In this document: in pieces, positions 30,436 through 43,033 of the stretch | Numbering within the stretch: position 1 is the first letter of the stretch | Layout of the letters: each line of letters begins with the position of its first letter | Assembly: GCF_958979055.1 (NCBI RefSeq) | Contig: NC_084890.1 | Span: 27,914,616 to 27,978,615 of the forward strand | DNA from: Alnus glutinosa | Taxonomy: Eukaryota; Streptophyta; Magnoliopsida; Fagales; Betulaceae | Direction of reading: 5' to 3' | DNA: 64,000 nt | Position numbers and translations under genes: made by a program | Notes under the pieces: model-generated | What the model was told of the DNA's origin: nothing | Databases searched by the model: none | Seen by the model: only the letters and a program-made list of their open reading frames with translations

Positions 30436-33400
30436 TGTGATGACCCCTTTTTTTTTTTTTTTTTTAACATACAAACGGATCTTCACAGTGGCACGACTAC
30501 ATGTCGCTCAGCCAACATATGGCACATGCCCCATAACATGCACCTGATAATCAGAGTTACACCTAACAATGGAATATAATAATCAATGTGCAGCGGAACA
30601 CATATCATAAGCGGAAATACATCTAATACATAACAGTTAATTACAAGAAGAGCCATTTACAAGTCTATCTATTTAAGGCTTATAAAACATATTACATTGA
30701 CTATATATACTAAAATACAGGCTCAACAAATACATATGCCACGTATGACACGAGCCATAAATAAAATACCCAAATACGGACTACCCATGAGTCCGTGACT
30801 TATGACTGTTGCGATGTGCTCCAATCATAGCATCTCATACGCTAGGTGGACGAGTCAATATCTATATCCGCAAAACCTACAACCAAAGTATAAACGTCTG
30901 CACGGTTGCGGGGGTTGCCGCATCCGTACATGTGGAATTATAAGCCCACCGTCTTAGCATAAATAAATACACTAAGACCTCAGAGGTATACTATTCACTG
31001 AGTTTTCGCAAAGAACCAACTTTTCTTTTCTAGTCATGCGTACACTATAACAGCCACCAACTTTATAACCTTTTGTTTGAAAACCCCCATAGCTGATATA
31101 GCACACACCGACTACTAAAAAACATTTAAAGCATACTATGCAGCTGGGACTTAGAAAACAATAGCATTTAAATCATGCAACCATCCGATAAAAATATACA
31201 TAAGCTCTTTTCCATTGAGACTCTTATGTATAATAATACGTCTAGCAAAACTACTCATAATGTAAAAACACCACACTCATAAAAACAATGCTATACATGC
31301 TCATGCAAGTTTCCTTATGGAAATGAATCCATGCCTCATGGGAATTAACCCAAGTTCCTCATGGAAATTAATCCAAGCATCATGGAAATTAATCCAAGCC
31401 TCATGGGAATTAACCCAAGAATAGTTTCCCATGGGCTATAAACCTCACTTCGATGCACGTTTAGCGTTCATGTGCTCATGCCTCAAAACAATATACATAT
31501 ACTTTCTAATTTCATGAACATGCTTTAAACTCATGCCTCAAAACAATATACATATACTTTCTAATTTCATGAACATGCTTTAAACACATGCTTCTAATGT
31601 AAATCCATAAACAATTTAACACATCAATTCTTCTACCAATATTTCCGTAATTTAAATCCCAACAACTCACAATCAAATCCTTCAAATCAGTTCAAATCAC
31701 ACTTTTCAGTCACATATCATTTCTCATAAACATCATTGATACTTCAACATAATTGAAACTACTTAAAACATCCAAAACATATTGTCAACATACAGTCGGT
31801 TCGGATTTATAAACCACATATATTTTGAAATTCTATAATATATGAAAATAGTAGTTTCTCAATGAGTAAAATACTCACCTTGACTGCGCGGATTTAAGCA
31901 CTAGGTCTCTTAGACACCACCTTGCAATGTATCACTGTGGAATAACACATTGCACTGTTTAGCACTTTAAATAATTAACACCATAATTATCACTTGAATC
32001 GCTCAAGGCTAAACCATTGGAAAACCGATAATATTTTTAAGGGTTCCAAACGTCTACCCCTAAGTCCTAGACACTAACTAAAACTCAAATAATACTAACC
32101 CAAAGTATTTACTAAGGGTTAGATATTAAAATCATTATTTCACTATTTACTCATAATATTAATTACTAACCCGCAATTAATATCACTAACCCATAAATTA
32201 TTTTCATTAACACTTATAATAATATTAGCCCTAAAATTATATTTATTGATCTCTAAATTATTTCTCACTAACATTTTCTCAATAATATTAACCCTTGAAT
32301 TATATTTATTAAACTTTTACATAAAACACTACCGTATTTTAAATAACATTAACCCATAAGAAAATCTTAGGGTTAACCTCACAAATACTATTTAAACTAA
32401 ATATCCATAATTATTTATTTTTATTAACATTAGTACCTAACCCATAAATACTTATTTTACAAATAAACAATCTAGGTTCTAACACTTAAAAACCCTAAAT
32501 TAATTTAACCAATCAAATTAGGGTTTTTAAACTTAAACCCAAAATTATAAAACACTACCTCAAACACAATATTATTAACCCAATAGCATTTACTAAGGGT
32601 TAATCATATAAAAACACCACTAAAACTAAATACTAGAAAGTTAGGCTTTAGGGAACTTACCAAAATTTCACCAAACCAAAACTCATGGTTTGGGCAGCCT
32701 CAAGCAAGTTCCAAGTAACCCATTACCTAAAGAAAACACTAGATTAAACTCACATTTTAAGATTTTAACCCAAAATTTCAAGAACACGAGTTTAGTGTTT
32801 TACCTCAAAACGATCGGTGAAAACGTAGATCGGGCTTCGTAGATCACGTTACCGAAGTCGGATTTGAGTTTGGACGGTTTGATCTTCGTAGATCACAATT
32901 TTTCTATGAAAAATTAAAGAGAAAATGAGAGATGGTGTAAGGGATCCGAACAAATGGCGTGGAAAGAGCTTCTTGCCACTTTTAAAATGACACAGTCCGT
33001 GTCTTTTTTTTTTTTTAAATGCCGTCTGTGCCCTTTTCTTTCTTAAGACACGTGCACATGGGTTGCAGTTATCCGAACAATGCCTCTTGTTCTTTATTGT
33101 TTGAATTTCCATCTTTACTTATTTTATTCTTCTTTTCAATTTTCATTTCTTTTCATTTCAATCTCACGCCCCTAGCCCACCTGTTTCTTTTCTTTCTTTC
33201 TTTCTTTTATCTTCTTTTCTTTTTATAATAAACATTTGACTTTTCTTTATTTTAATTGATTCTTATTTTTCTTTTTCTTTATTTTTCTAATTTCTATTTT
33301 ATTTTATTTTATTTTTCTTTTCTATTATTTCTATTTTCTATTTCTTTGGACTTTAAAACTATTCTTTTGTTTTTTTTTTTACCAAACACTAAATTAACTT

Positions 33401-33460
33401 TAATCATTTATTTACTCTAATTTTATATTTTAATTATTAAATAATGTCTTGGATATTACA
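30436..33460 (-). repeat. 3' LTR of the Ty3 fossil
   Basis: About 3.0 kb, TG..CA, adjacent to the purine tract. It contains a local tandem duplication of about 64 bp around 31480-31590 that is absent from the other LTR. The AT-rich part 32100-32600 has repeated TTAACCC and TAATATTA motifs. Confidence 0.85.
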
Positions 33461-36400
33461 TTCCTCACTCCTTATAAAAATTTCGTCCTCGAAATTTGGA
33501 CATTAATTTGTTTTGCGCACATACAAGCATTCATTCTATATTAAAAACACTCATGCAAGTATGCGTTTTACATGGGATGCTTACGTGAAATTGGTATAAC
33601 ATAACAATCATACCCGAATTTAATTGGTAAAATGGGGAATCACACTCGCATTTAACGATTACATACTTATGTGGCTTCCTCAACATCGTGATTTCACCAT
33701 AGAGTTCTAACTAACGAAATGATTTTAGTTTTTTTTCCGCTAACCATCGCTTTGGACCTCTTCATATTTCAATTTCCTTTGAATACAAAGAAGCGCATCA
33801 CAATTGGAGGGTTGCAAACACGTTTGCAACGGAGAAATACGGAAAAATGTCATGAATGACCGCTAAAAATAGAAGACATCATGACCATCATGTGATGGAC
33901 ATGTGTTTTGCACTAGGGACAACTCAATATATCCAAAATTGAGCACATATTGCCGAAAGTGTTACACGTTTCGCATTGGTGACACCTTGCATTTCACAAG
34001 ATCACCGGCCAATTTGAATCACAAATTTGCGGCGATGTTTATCCACATAACGTACTATCACTACGTAGTGAATATCCACCTGAACGAGTGCAATCTTCCC
34101 TAGAATCATGCACAACTAAAAGCTCGATGATCGTTTCACTCCAACTTCATAACAAATGAAGTGGAGTACAACGTTTGCGTCTATACGACGTTACGTGTGA
34201 CATAACACTTACAACTACTGGTGGATATCATGTCCAATTCCATGGATTCTCACACGCATAACTTAGGCGTATCCTCAAGTGTCTAAATACATCTCTCGGA
34301 TTTGTCGTCCGCATGCGGAGGGTACATTAAGCTTGTGTTCCGAATACACTTTAAGTCATTCTCGCCATTACAAGATTTCTTATACAGTGTTTTAGCCGTG
34401 TCAGTGGCTTAGGTTGCACATCAAGACATCTTGCTATCAAGATCTCCAAGCACAATAAGCCATCATGGTTGTCTTACGTTTCCGTCTCTCGACCCAAAGC
34501 GCATCAAGACTAGGGTGATATGTGTGAGTTCCACACACTTCACTATAAAGGCATTGCCTACAAAATAGTAGCATTTGCGAACCTTGAGGAGAACGACGCT
34601 ACTCCTGATCCATAGTTGATAAGTAGCAAAGGTTATATCCCTGTTATTACACAAGGGTGCATCTCCGCCTATTGTGATGTATCTGTACAAGCCACATATC
34701 CAATAATCTCAACAGGTAGTTTAAGCACAGGTGCAATTGTGTGTTCACGTTCTATTATGTTGACTACTTGTCCATTCTCGTTCATTACATAAACCAAAAC
34801 TCGCATCTCATGAGCTTGGAGAAGAAATATTTTACTAAGCACTTCTGACACCAATACCAAGTGTCTTCCATGCACGACACAATTAGGCGCATAAACTAAC
34901 TTGTCGACGTAACACTCAGCTACTTAGATGTCAAGGTACCCATGGAACGCTTGATTCATCAAGTCCATAAATACCAACAATGTATTTGTCAATCCAAATG
35001 GCATCACCAAAAATTCATAATAATCATACCATATATGGATCGTTGACTTTGGCACATTAGCTTTCGCACCAAAAGTCAATGACATCTCGAAAGAAAGTCA
35101 ATTCCTAAGAATACCGAGGCTCCTTAGAGTTGACTGAACAAGTTGTCAGTTCTCAATAAGGAATACTCCTGATTAATTGTCACGCATTTTAGTACACGAT
35201 AATTTATGCATCCTCGCATAGACTTGCGACTAGAGTGGAAACATCTGCACTATCCTAATGTTTCCAACTTAGACTCGACATGAGTTTGGCTTAGGCATAA
35301 GCCAAACATACAAGTGTACACTCTCGGACATTCATCATTGTCAAACGTCGGAGAGAGATAGAGAAGTAACTCGCAAACAAGACCCACAAAGTTCGGACTC
35401 TCTATATTATGGGGTAGGAATACAACTACCCACTCGTGATTATTTACGTTCACTTCTACTTTTTGATCGTTAATCCATCCCAAATTAACACCAAAGCCCT
35501 AACGAGTTAATTTCATAGTTAAACATGGTAAGCTTTATTATTTAACATGTTCAACACCAAGATTCTATATGGATGACATTAAACTCAACATATTACATGT
35601 TGAAGCTAAATATACCAACATTGGAACTCTAAACACATAACACTGTTAACTTCGCTGGCAAGGTCTTTTCTCTTGCACCAATGGAACAATTATCCACACA
35701 TTTCCTACAAGTGAATGTGTCACCAACAAGAATAGCCACGCAAGTGTTCTAATCTAAATGAGACATGAGTGGACCACTTAACATATCAAACTAAATAAGT
35801 TAGACATTGTAGCTCATCATGTCAAACACTAGAGCTAGTGACGTCACCACCTATATTGTGCTAAGGCAATGACCTCCATGTTTACTATAGACCAATGCGT
35901 CACCAATAAAAATGGTCACGCACATTTAATTTTAAAGGTTCGGTACTCATTATGTAACTATGCATAATGAGAGATACGAATGAATAACACTCAAATAAAT
36001 CAAATGCACACAATGCTTTCAACATAAAGGTATAATGCATGTGGCAGCATCGGCAGCATTTACGGTGGTTGAACAGACTTTAGCATTGCTCGGTGTGAGT
36101 AGGCACCCCATACTTGAGCAAACTGTCTCAGCTGATAGTTGCCCGCAAAGGTAATTGACTTTAGCGGCAACAAGTTGGTGACCTCTCATGGAATGGTCTC
36201 CTCGACCATATTTACAACGTGCCCTAGATCTTCCTCGGCATACATCCAAGTGTAGCTCCCCACACACTACACTAGGCAACGATAGAGCTGCTTTGAGTCA
36301 AAGCAGCTAACGATGGACATAGTTTTACGAGGTGGCCAGGTTTACCACATCGAAAGCATACCCAGAATTCGACTCATACAAAGTGTGGCTTCCCACAATT

Positions 36401-37099
36401 GGTGCACCGCGTCACACCGAAGCGGCTCGCAAATGCATCCTCTTCTCCAAGGAACTTAAAGCCACAACCAATAAGTTGCTTCTTCGGCGGTGAGGAAGCA
36501 TGAGCTCCCAATGGCTTTGATCATTTTTTATTTTTTTTTTATACTCAAATGATTCGTGGTCAAAGGTCCATCAATGAGGAATGCCTAAAACCACAACTAA
36601 CGAATAATTTCCTCGACAGAGGGGAGGAGGAGGTAAAGGCACCTAAAATCACTTCCACCTCAATCACTCACTGAGGAATCCTCTTCCTCATTGCGTATCG
36701 ATATTGCTTGTCTAGACAGCATGACTTGTATGTACAATGAAATGCCACATAGACAATGCTGCATAAAGAAGATTACATGCATCACAATACCCATGCAATG
36801 CACCTAAGAAGCTTATTCTAAATCGTTCCCCGTCTAAGCGATATACTCTACACAATCACATTGAAGTTAATCTACAATGTGAAAGTGAGAGGTAAACTAA
36901 CTATACGTAAATTAAATAATATGCATCACAAAATTCATGTAATGTATATGGAGTATTATGTTTTAATTTCCTATCTTTGTTGAAGCTTTTAAGATTTCCT
37001 ATGGCTCTTTTGTTATTCTTAGACTCTAACACAACCCTAGGCTTCCGCTTATCCGCTTTTCTAACCAACCCTAGAGCTAACCGCTCTGATACCATTAGC
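33461..37099 (-). other. Degraded interior of the Ty3 fossil
   Basis: It holds a primer-binding site, gag zinc-knuckle, probable protease region and RT remnant in Ty3 order on the minus strand. No integrase or chromodomain could be recognised. It is not translatable as a whole. Confidence 0.75.
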
Positions 37100-40034
37100 T
37101 GTGACGACTCGTTTTTTAATTTTTTTTTTTTTTTTTTTTTAAAAAAAAAATGTTTTCTAGTAGTCGGTGTTTGCTATATCAGCTATAGGGGTTTTCAAAC
37201 AAAAGTTTATAAAGTTGGTGGCTGTTATAGTGTACGCATAACTAGAAAAGAAAAGTTGGTTCTTTGCAAAAACTCAATGAATAGTATACCTCTGAGGTCT
37301 TAGTGTATTTATTTATGTTAAGACGGTGGGCTCATAATTCCACCTGTACGGATGCGGCAACCCCCGCAACCGTGCAGACGTTTATACTTTGGTTGCAAGT
37401 TTTGCGGATATAGATATTGACTCGTCCACCTAGCGTATGGGATGCTATGATTGGAGCACATCGCGACAGTCATAAGTCACGGACTCATAGGTAGTCCGCA
37501 TTTGGGTATTTTATTTATGGCTCGTGTCATACGTGGCATATGTATTTGTTGAGCCTGTATTTTAGTATATATAGTCAATGTAATACGTTTTATAAGCCTT
37601 AAATAGATAGACTTGTAAATGGCTCTTCTTGTAATTAACTGTTATGTATTAGATGTATTTTCGCTTATGATATGTGTTTTGCTGCACATTGATTATTATA
37701 TTCCGCTGTTAGGTGTAACTCTGATTATCAGGTGCATGTTATGGGGCATGTGCCATATGTTGGCTGAGCAACATGTAGACTGTGAAGATCCGTTTGTATG
37801 TTAAAAAAAAAAAAAAAAAATCGGGTCGTCACAGCTAAGATTATACGTAGAAGTCCTGTTATAGAAAACAATGGCATTTAAATCATGCAACCATCCGATA
37901 AAAATATACATAAGCTCTTTTCCATTGAGACTCTTATGTATAATAATACGTCTAGCAAAACTACTCATAATTTAAAAACACCACTCATAAAAAGAATGCT
38001 ATACATGCTCATGCAAGTTTCCTCATGGAAATGAATCTATGCCTCATGGGAATTAACCCAAGTTCCTCATGGAAATTAATCCAAGCCTAATGGGAATTAA
38101 CCCAAGTATAGTTTCCCGTGGGCTATAAACCTCACTTTGATGCACGTTTAGCGTTCATATGCTCATGCCTCAAAACAATATACATATACTTTCTAATTTC
38201 ATGAACATGCTTTAAACTCATGCTTCCAATGTAAATCCATAAACAATTTAACACATCAATTCTTCTACCAATATTTCCTTAATTTAAATCCCAACAACTC
38301 ACAATCAAATCCTTCAAATCAGTTCAAATCACACTTTTCAGTCGCATATCATTTCTCATAAACATCATTGATACTTCAACATAATTGAAACTACTTAAAA
38401 CATCCAAAACATATTGTCAACATACAGTCGGTTCGGATTTATAAACCACATATATTTTGCAATTCTATAATATATGAAAATAGTAGTTTCTCAGTGAGTA
38501 GAATACTCACCTTGACTGCGCGGATTTAAGCACTAGGTCTCCTAGATACCACCTTGCAATGTATCACTGTGGAATAACACATTGCACTGTTTAGCACTTT
38601 AAATAATTAACACCATAATTATCACTTGAATTGCTCAAGGCTAAACCATTGGAAAACCCAAAATATTTTTTTAAGGGTTCCAAACGTCTACCCCTAAGTC
38701 CTAGACACTAACTAAAACTCAAATAATACTAACCCAAAGTATTTACTAAGGGTTAGATATTAAAATCATTATTTAACTATTTGCTCATAATATTAATTAC
38801 TAACCCGCAATTAATATCACTAACCCATAAATTATTTTCATTAACACTTATAATAATATTAGCCCTAAAATTATATTTACTAATCTCTAAATTATTTCTC
38901 ACTAACATTTTCTCAATAATATTAACCCTTGAATTATATTTATTAAACTTTTATATAAAACACTACCGTATTTAAAATAACATTAACCCATAAGAAAATC
39001 TTAGGGTTAACCTCACAAATACTATTTAAACTAAATACCCATAATTATTTATTTTTACTAACATTAGTACCTAACCCATAAATACTTATTTTTACAAATT
39101 AACAATTTAGGTTCTAACACTTAAAAACCCTAAATTAATTTAACCCATCAAATTAGGGTTTCTAAACTTAAACCCAAAATTATAAAACACTACCTCAAAC
39201 ACAATATTATTAACCCAATAACATTTACTAAGGGTTAATCACATAAAAACACCACTAAAACTAAATACTAGAAAGTTAGACTTTAGGGAACTTACCAAAA
39301 TTTCACCAAACCAAAACCCATGGTTTGGGCAGCCTCAAGCAAGTTCCAAGTAACCCATTACCTAAAGAAAACACTAGATTAAACTCACATTTTAAGATTT
39401 TAACCCAAAATTTCAAGAACACGAGTTTAGTGTTTTACCTCAAAACGATCGTTGAAAACGTAGATCGGGCTTTGTAGATCACGTTACCGAAGTCGGATTT
39501 GAGTTTGGACGGTTAGATCTTCATAGATCACGATTTTTCTATAGAAAATGAGAGATGGTGTAAGAGATCCGGACAAATGGCGTGGAAAGAGCTTCCTGCC
39601 AATTTTAAAATGACGTAGTCCGTGTCTTTTTTTTTTAAATGCCGTTTGTGCCCTTTTCTTTCTTAAGACACGCGCACATGGGCTGCAGTTATCCGAACAA
39701 TGACTCTTGTTTCTTTATTGTTTGATTTTCCATCTTTACTTATTTTATTCTTCTTTTCAATTTTCTTTTCTTTTCATTTCAATCTCACGCCCCTAGCCCA
39801 ACTGTTTCTTCTTTTCTTTTTTTTCTTTTTTTTTTTTATCTTCTTTTCTTTTTATAATAAACATTTGACTTTTTAATTGATTCTTATTTTTCTTTTCTAT
39901 TATTTCTATTTCCTATTTCTTTGGACTTTAAAACTATTCTTTTGTTTTTTTTTTTACAAACACTAAATTAACTTTAATCACTTATTTACTCTAATTTTAT
40001 ATTTTAATTATTAAATAATGTCTTGAATATTACA
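37100..40034 (-). repeat. 5' LTR of the Ty3 fossil, with an inverted 0.7-kb segment
   Basis: 37860-40034 is a direct match to 31150-33460, whereas about 37140-37810 is the inverted complement of about 30460-31130. The inverted part is bounded by TGTGACGACTCG and its mirror CGGGTCGTCACA. The LTR therefore differs structurally from its partner over its last quarter. Confidence 0.82.
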
Positions 40035-40205
40035 TCCCCCCCCTTCCCCCTTCCGTACTGTTCAGCCTCAGTACAAAATTGAATAAGTTTGAAAATCCTA
40101 ACTTCTTCAATGCTAACAATTTCCTATTTTACCCTTCTACAATAGTAACCGAACAAAACTTTTTCCCCCTCTCTGATATTTGCATTTCAACCTTTTTCAC
40201 TCTCT
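40035..40205 (+). repeat. Left TIR, inner part
   Basis: It is the inverted complement of about 49790-49950, with shared motifs CCGTACTGTTCAGCCTCAGT and ACAAAACTTTTTCCCCCTCT. Together with 30399-30435 it gives a TIR of roughly 200 bp. Similarity fades at the CT-rich run. Confidence 0.88.
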
Positions 40206-40270
40206 CTCTCTGCTCAATCACTTCCCTCAACATTTAAATCGAACCCACACCAAAATCCCAAAAAGCAATC

Positions 40271-40272
<2 letters not shown>

Positions 40273-40329
<57 letters not shown>

Positions 40330-40331
40330 TG
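40273..40331. repeat. (CT)n(GT)n compound microsatellite
   Basis: A CT run changes directly into a GT run, just inside the left TIR. Confidence 0.95.
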
Positions 40332-42036
40332 GGTGTGGGTGTTGAAGAAACGGAACCTAGGTTCTCTGGCCTTGACGCCGCGCCTCTCTCTCTGTTTAAA
40401 AAGGGGTGTCTTTTTGGCGTTCTTTGTAGCTGGTTAGCGATCAGTCGGTGTTTCACTTTGGGTTAACTCTTATCTTCTTCCAGGTCTGCTTTACTTTTTC
40501 TCTATGATTTCAAAAGTCTGAGTTTTGTTGTTGTTGTTTTCTTTTTTGAAATCTCTTCAATTCGATGCTCAGAGTTGAGTTTATGAGGTGGCACATGCGT
40601 GAGATTCTTATCAGCTCCACTTCCCTTTTCTTATCCCAAAATTGTGGTGCGGTTGTGAGTGGATACTTGGAAAGGGAAGTCGTTGATGGCAAGTTTGTGT
40701 AGATTGGGTTCGGGGTCTTCAATGTATCATATCTGGAGAAATTTGCAGAAAATCGTAATGTGGTTAAACGTGGCAGTTACCCAAAATCGAGGAGCAAATA
40801 TTGAGCAGTTTTTTTTTTTTTTTTGGAAGATTTACACTAGAATCTTGGGGAAAGGATGATTTAACATAACTATGGAGAATATGGTGTTGTGCCGTAGGCC
40901 TAAGTTTGGAATTGAGTATTAAGGAGATTCTTTATTAATTGTTAGTAGGCCTAAGTTTGGAATTGAGTTTGTAGGTTGGTTTGTTAGTTTTGTTTTTCTG
41001 CAGAATTACTGTAGCTGGGTAGTTTCTGCAGATGAGGCTGTAATTGCTTTTTGGTTTTTGATGGTTGGGTTGGGGGGTTTGTTTTGGTTGTTTGGTTTGG
41101 TTGGGGCCTAGTTGCCTTGTTTAACAGCTTTTAGCTGATTGTGTGCATGTGGTTCAGTTGTTAATGAAAAGAAAACCTTACTCACAAAAAAAAAAAAAAA
41201 AAAAAAAATGGAATATTAGTGCAAATATTAGATTGTTTAATCCTGTTAGAGCTTCTTTTTTTTGCTAAGTGCTAGAGTTCCTATAAGGGTTTCATCCAAT
41301 ATTATTAGAAGAGAATTGGAGGTCAAATTTGTAGAGGGCTAGAAGGGGGTTGTTCTATCTTCTGATTCACTAGTTTGGTTATCTAGGACAACGATATATG
41401 ACTACCTAAGAAGGTTATATAAGAGAAATATATACAAATTTGAAAAAGAGAAGAAGAAAGCAGCAACAAGGGAAAAAACATCAACAATTTGGACGACAAT
41501 GTATGGTTATTAAGCTTAGTAAAATGGTGCTTGGTTTTCATGGATGAATCGACCTTACTCTAGTTTTCATTGTTCAACCATTGCCAGTTTTTCATGTTAT
41601 GTGTATTAGTTTTAGATTTTGGGCTCAATCTCATTCTGAGATCAACAGGATGAATTTTACAGTTAGTTTTGGGGATTTGACATGTGGGTTAGATAAGAAA
41701 ATTGTCGGTTCTTAAGTTGTGATTTTTGATGAGCTGAATTCTCTGGATAAAATTCAAGTTGTGATTTTCATGATAGGTAAAGTAGTTGCTCCAAAACCAA
41801 TAAAAAACAATATCTATTTAAAATAGAGAAATTTTTAGAGAGTTTAATGAATGAAGCTTTTTAAACTTGGGAATAAAAATAAAAAAAGAATATTATTTAG
41901 CTAAAATTTGAAGAGCTCAATACGAATGCTCTAAAGAGCGAAATCAGTGAGGGGATCAAATTATACGAATTATACGAGTGTAAAATTAACCCAAAATTAA
42001 TGCTCAAAATGCTTTCTAATGTAGGCACGCGTAAAT
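40332..42036. other. Left interior of the PIF element; possible poly-A retroposon tail
   Basis: No gene is recognised. A 24-bp direct repeat (GTAGGCCTAAGTTTGGAATT...) occurs at about 40894 and 40945. Sequence about 40980-41186 ends in AACCTTACTCAC followed by a 24-A run (41187-41210), which looks like the 3' end of a LINE or SINE, but no target duplication could be fixed. 41790-41945 is AT-rich and MITE-like in texture. Confidence 0.4.
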
Positions 42037-42622
42037 ATGTATACAACTAGTGACTTCTCAAGTGGTCCTCCGTTATGTAGATATGGAGTTCCTGCACGAA
42101 TAAGGTACTCTTGGACCTCTAGTAATCCCGGTAAAAAGTGGTATGGATGTATTAAATACAAGGTAATTTCATAAATTAGTTTTGTGTTATATGCCGTCAT
42201 CCAATATTTTAAGTTATTTCTGTTTTCTTTCCATGCAGAAGGTTGGTGACTGTGATTTTTTTGTATATAGGCTGATAAGGAAATGTCACCTTACGAGAAG
42301 GGTTTGGCAAAATACTTGAAAGAAATGGAGGACAAAAGGATTGCTGATAATGACAGATTCGATGCATTCATTGAAGAAAAGTGCAAGCAACATTACGATA
42401 AACTGCGGCGGGACTTAGAATTTGGTCAAAATGACAAAGTTGATGCAATGATTGGAAAAAAAATGCAAAAAACATTATGATAAAATACGGAGAGAGTTTG
42501 GGTTAGGTCAAAATACAACTTGGATGATGTTAAGGGCTGCATTGTTAGTTGCCATTTTGCTTTTAGTATTTTATGTTAGTGGTTATAGTGGAACTAGAAG
42601 TACTAAGTTAATGTTAAAATAA
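42037..42622 (+). pseudogene. GRF-type zinc finger protein with C-terminal membrane anchor, decayed
   Basis: Exon 1 (42037-42162) starts at ATG and reads MYTTSDFSSGPPLC, RYGVPARIRYSWTSSNPGKK and WYGCIKYK, ending AAG|GTAATT. Exon 2 begins at 42239 after CATGCAG with KVGDCDFF. SWTSSNPGKKWYGC plus CDFF is the GRF zinc-finger signature. After a frame change near 42265 it continues ADKEMSPYEKGLAKYLKEME. It then has two tandem units of about 28 residues (KCKQHYDKLRRDLEFGQN and KCKKHYDKIRREFGLGQN), separated in frame by an extra base in the A-run 42456-42463. A hydrophobic tail (RAALLVAILLLVFYVSGY) ends at TAA 42622. One expected zinc ligand (second Cys of the usual CxC) is Tyr. GRF fingers bind nucleic acid. 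A tail anchor suggests a membrane location. The gene is broken by two frame changes. Its presence inside a PIF element is notable. Confidence 0.65.
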
Positions 42623-43033
42623 CAATCGCATGGAAGCAGTTTAGTTGTATGTTTTCATTTTGAATGTTATATCTATATATGCACCAAATTGAGCACCTCT
42701 ATATTTTGAATGTCATGTACATCTTTTTGTCATGGTGTTATTAAAAATAGAGCATTCCGAACATGTATTGACACAAACAAACTTTGTGTATTTAATACTA
42801 TGAAAAATTGAATTAAACAAAGTTTCGCTTATGAACATATTCATTACTTAGATTAAATATCATTGGTCCAATACCATACCAGTCTCTAATCCATTACAAC
42901 CCAACATATCGGAGACCTAAGTCATTAAAACAATCACAACCAAATTACTTGTCATAAAATTACAACCAAACATATCCATCACCTAATATCCAAACTTTGA
43001 TCTTGTTGACGTTCATGTCCTATTGTTCCACTC
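42623..43033. other. Spacer between GRF ORF and transposase
   Basis: AT-rich 3' region of two convergent genes, with no ORF. Confidence 0.5.

Larger units (their letters stand above)
30436..40034 (-). mobile_element. Ty3/gypsy LTR retrotransposon fossil nested in the left TIR
   Basis: Long LTRs (30436-33460 and 37100-40034) bracket a 3.6-kb interior. Read on the minus strand, the interior starts with a primer-binding site matching initiator tRNA-Met (complement of 37081-37094, TGGTATCAGAGCGG). It continues with a gag zinc-knuckle region (about 36325-36410) and an RT remnant (about 34925-35030, VMPFGLTN motif), and ends with a purine tract and AATG at about 33461-33480. Ends are TG..CA, and the flanks TCCCT and TCCCC are a near-matching 5-bp duplication. 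The LTR parts that align differ by a few percent by eye, so it is fairly young. The interior is short for the family and heavily degraded (many breaks). Confidence 0.9.

Noticed and set aside
30440-37830. Large inverted repeat (30.46-31.13 kb versus 37.14-37.81 kb) read as the TIRs of a DNA transposon
   Set aside because: The tRNA-Met primer site, the purine tract and the long direct repeats show that these are parts of two LTRs, one of which contains an inversion.
40035-40205. Start of a separate transposon at 40.03 kb
   Set aside because: The segment continues the left TIR exactly where the nested Ty3 element ends, as shown by its match to the right TIR.
42283-42480. Stand-alone 65-residue protein
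   Set aside because: It is the middle part of the two-exon GRF-finger gene, with frame changes on both sides.
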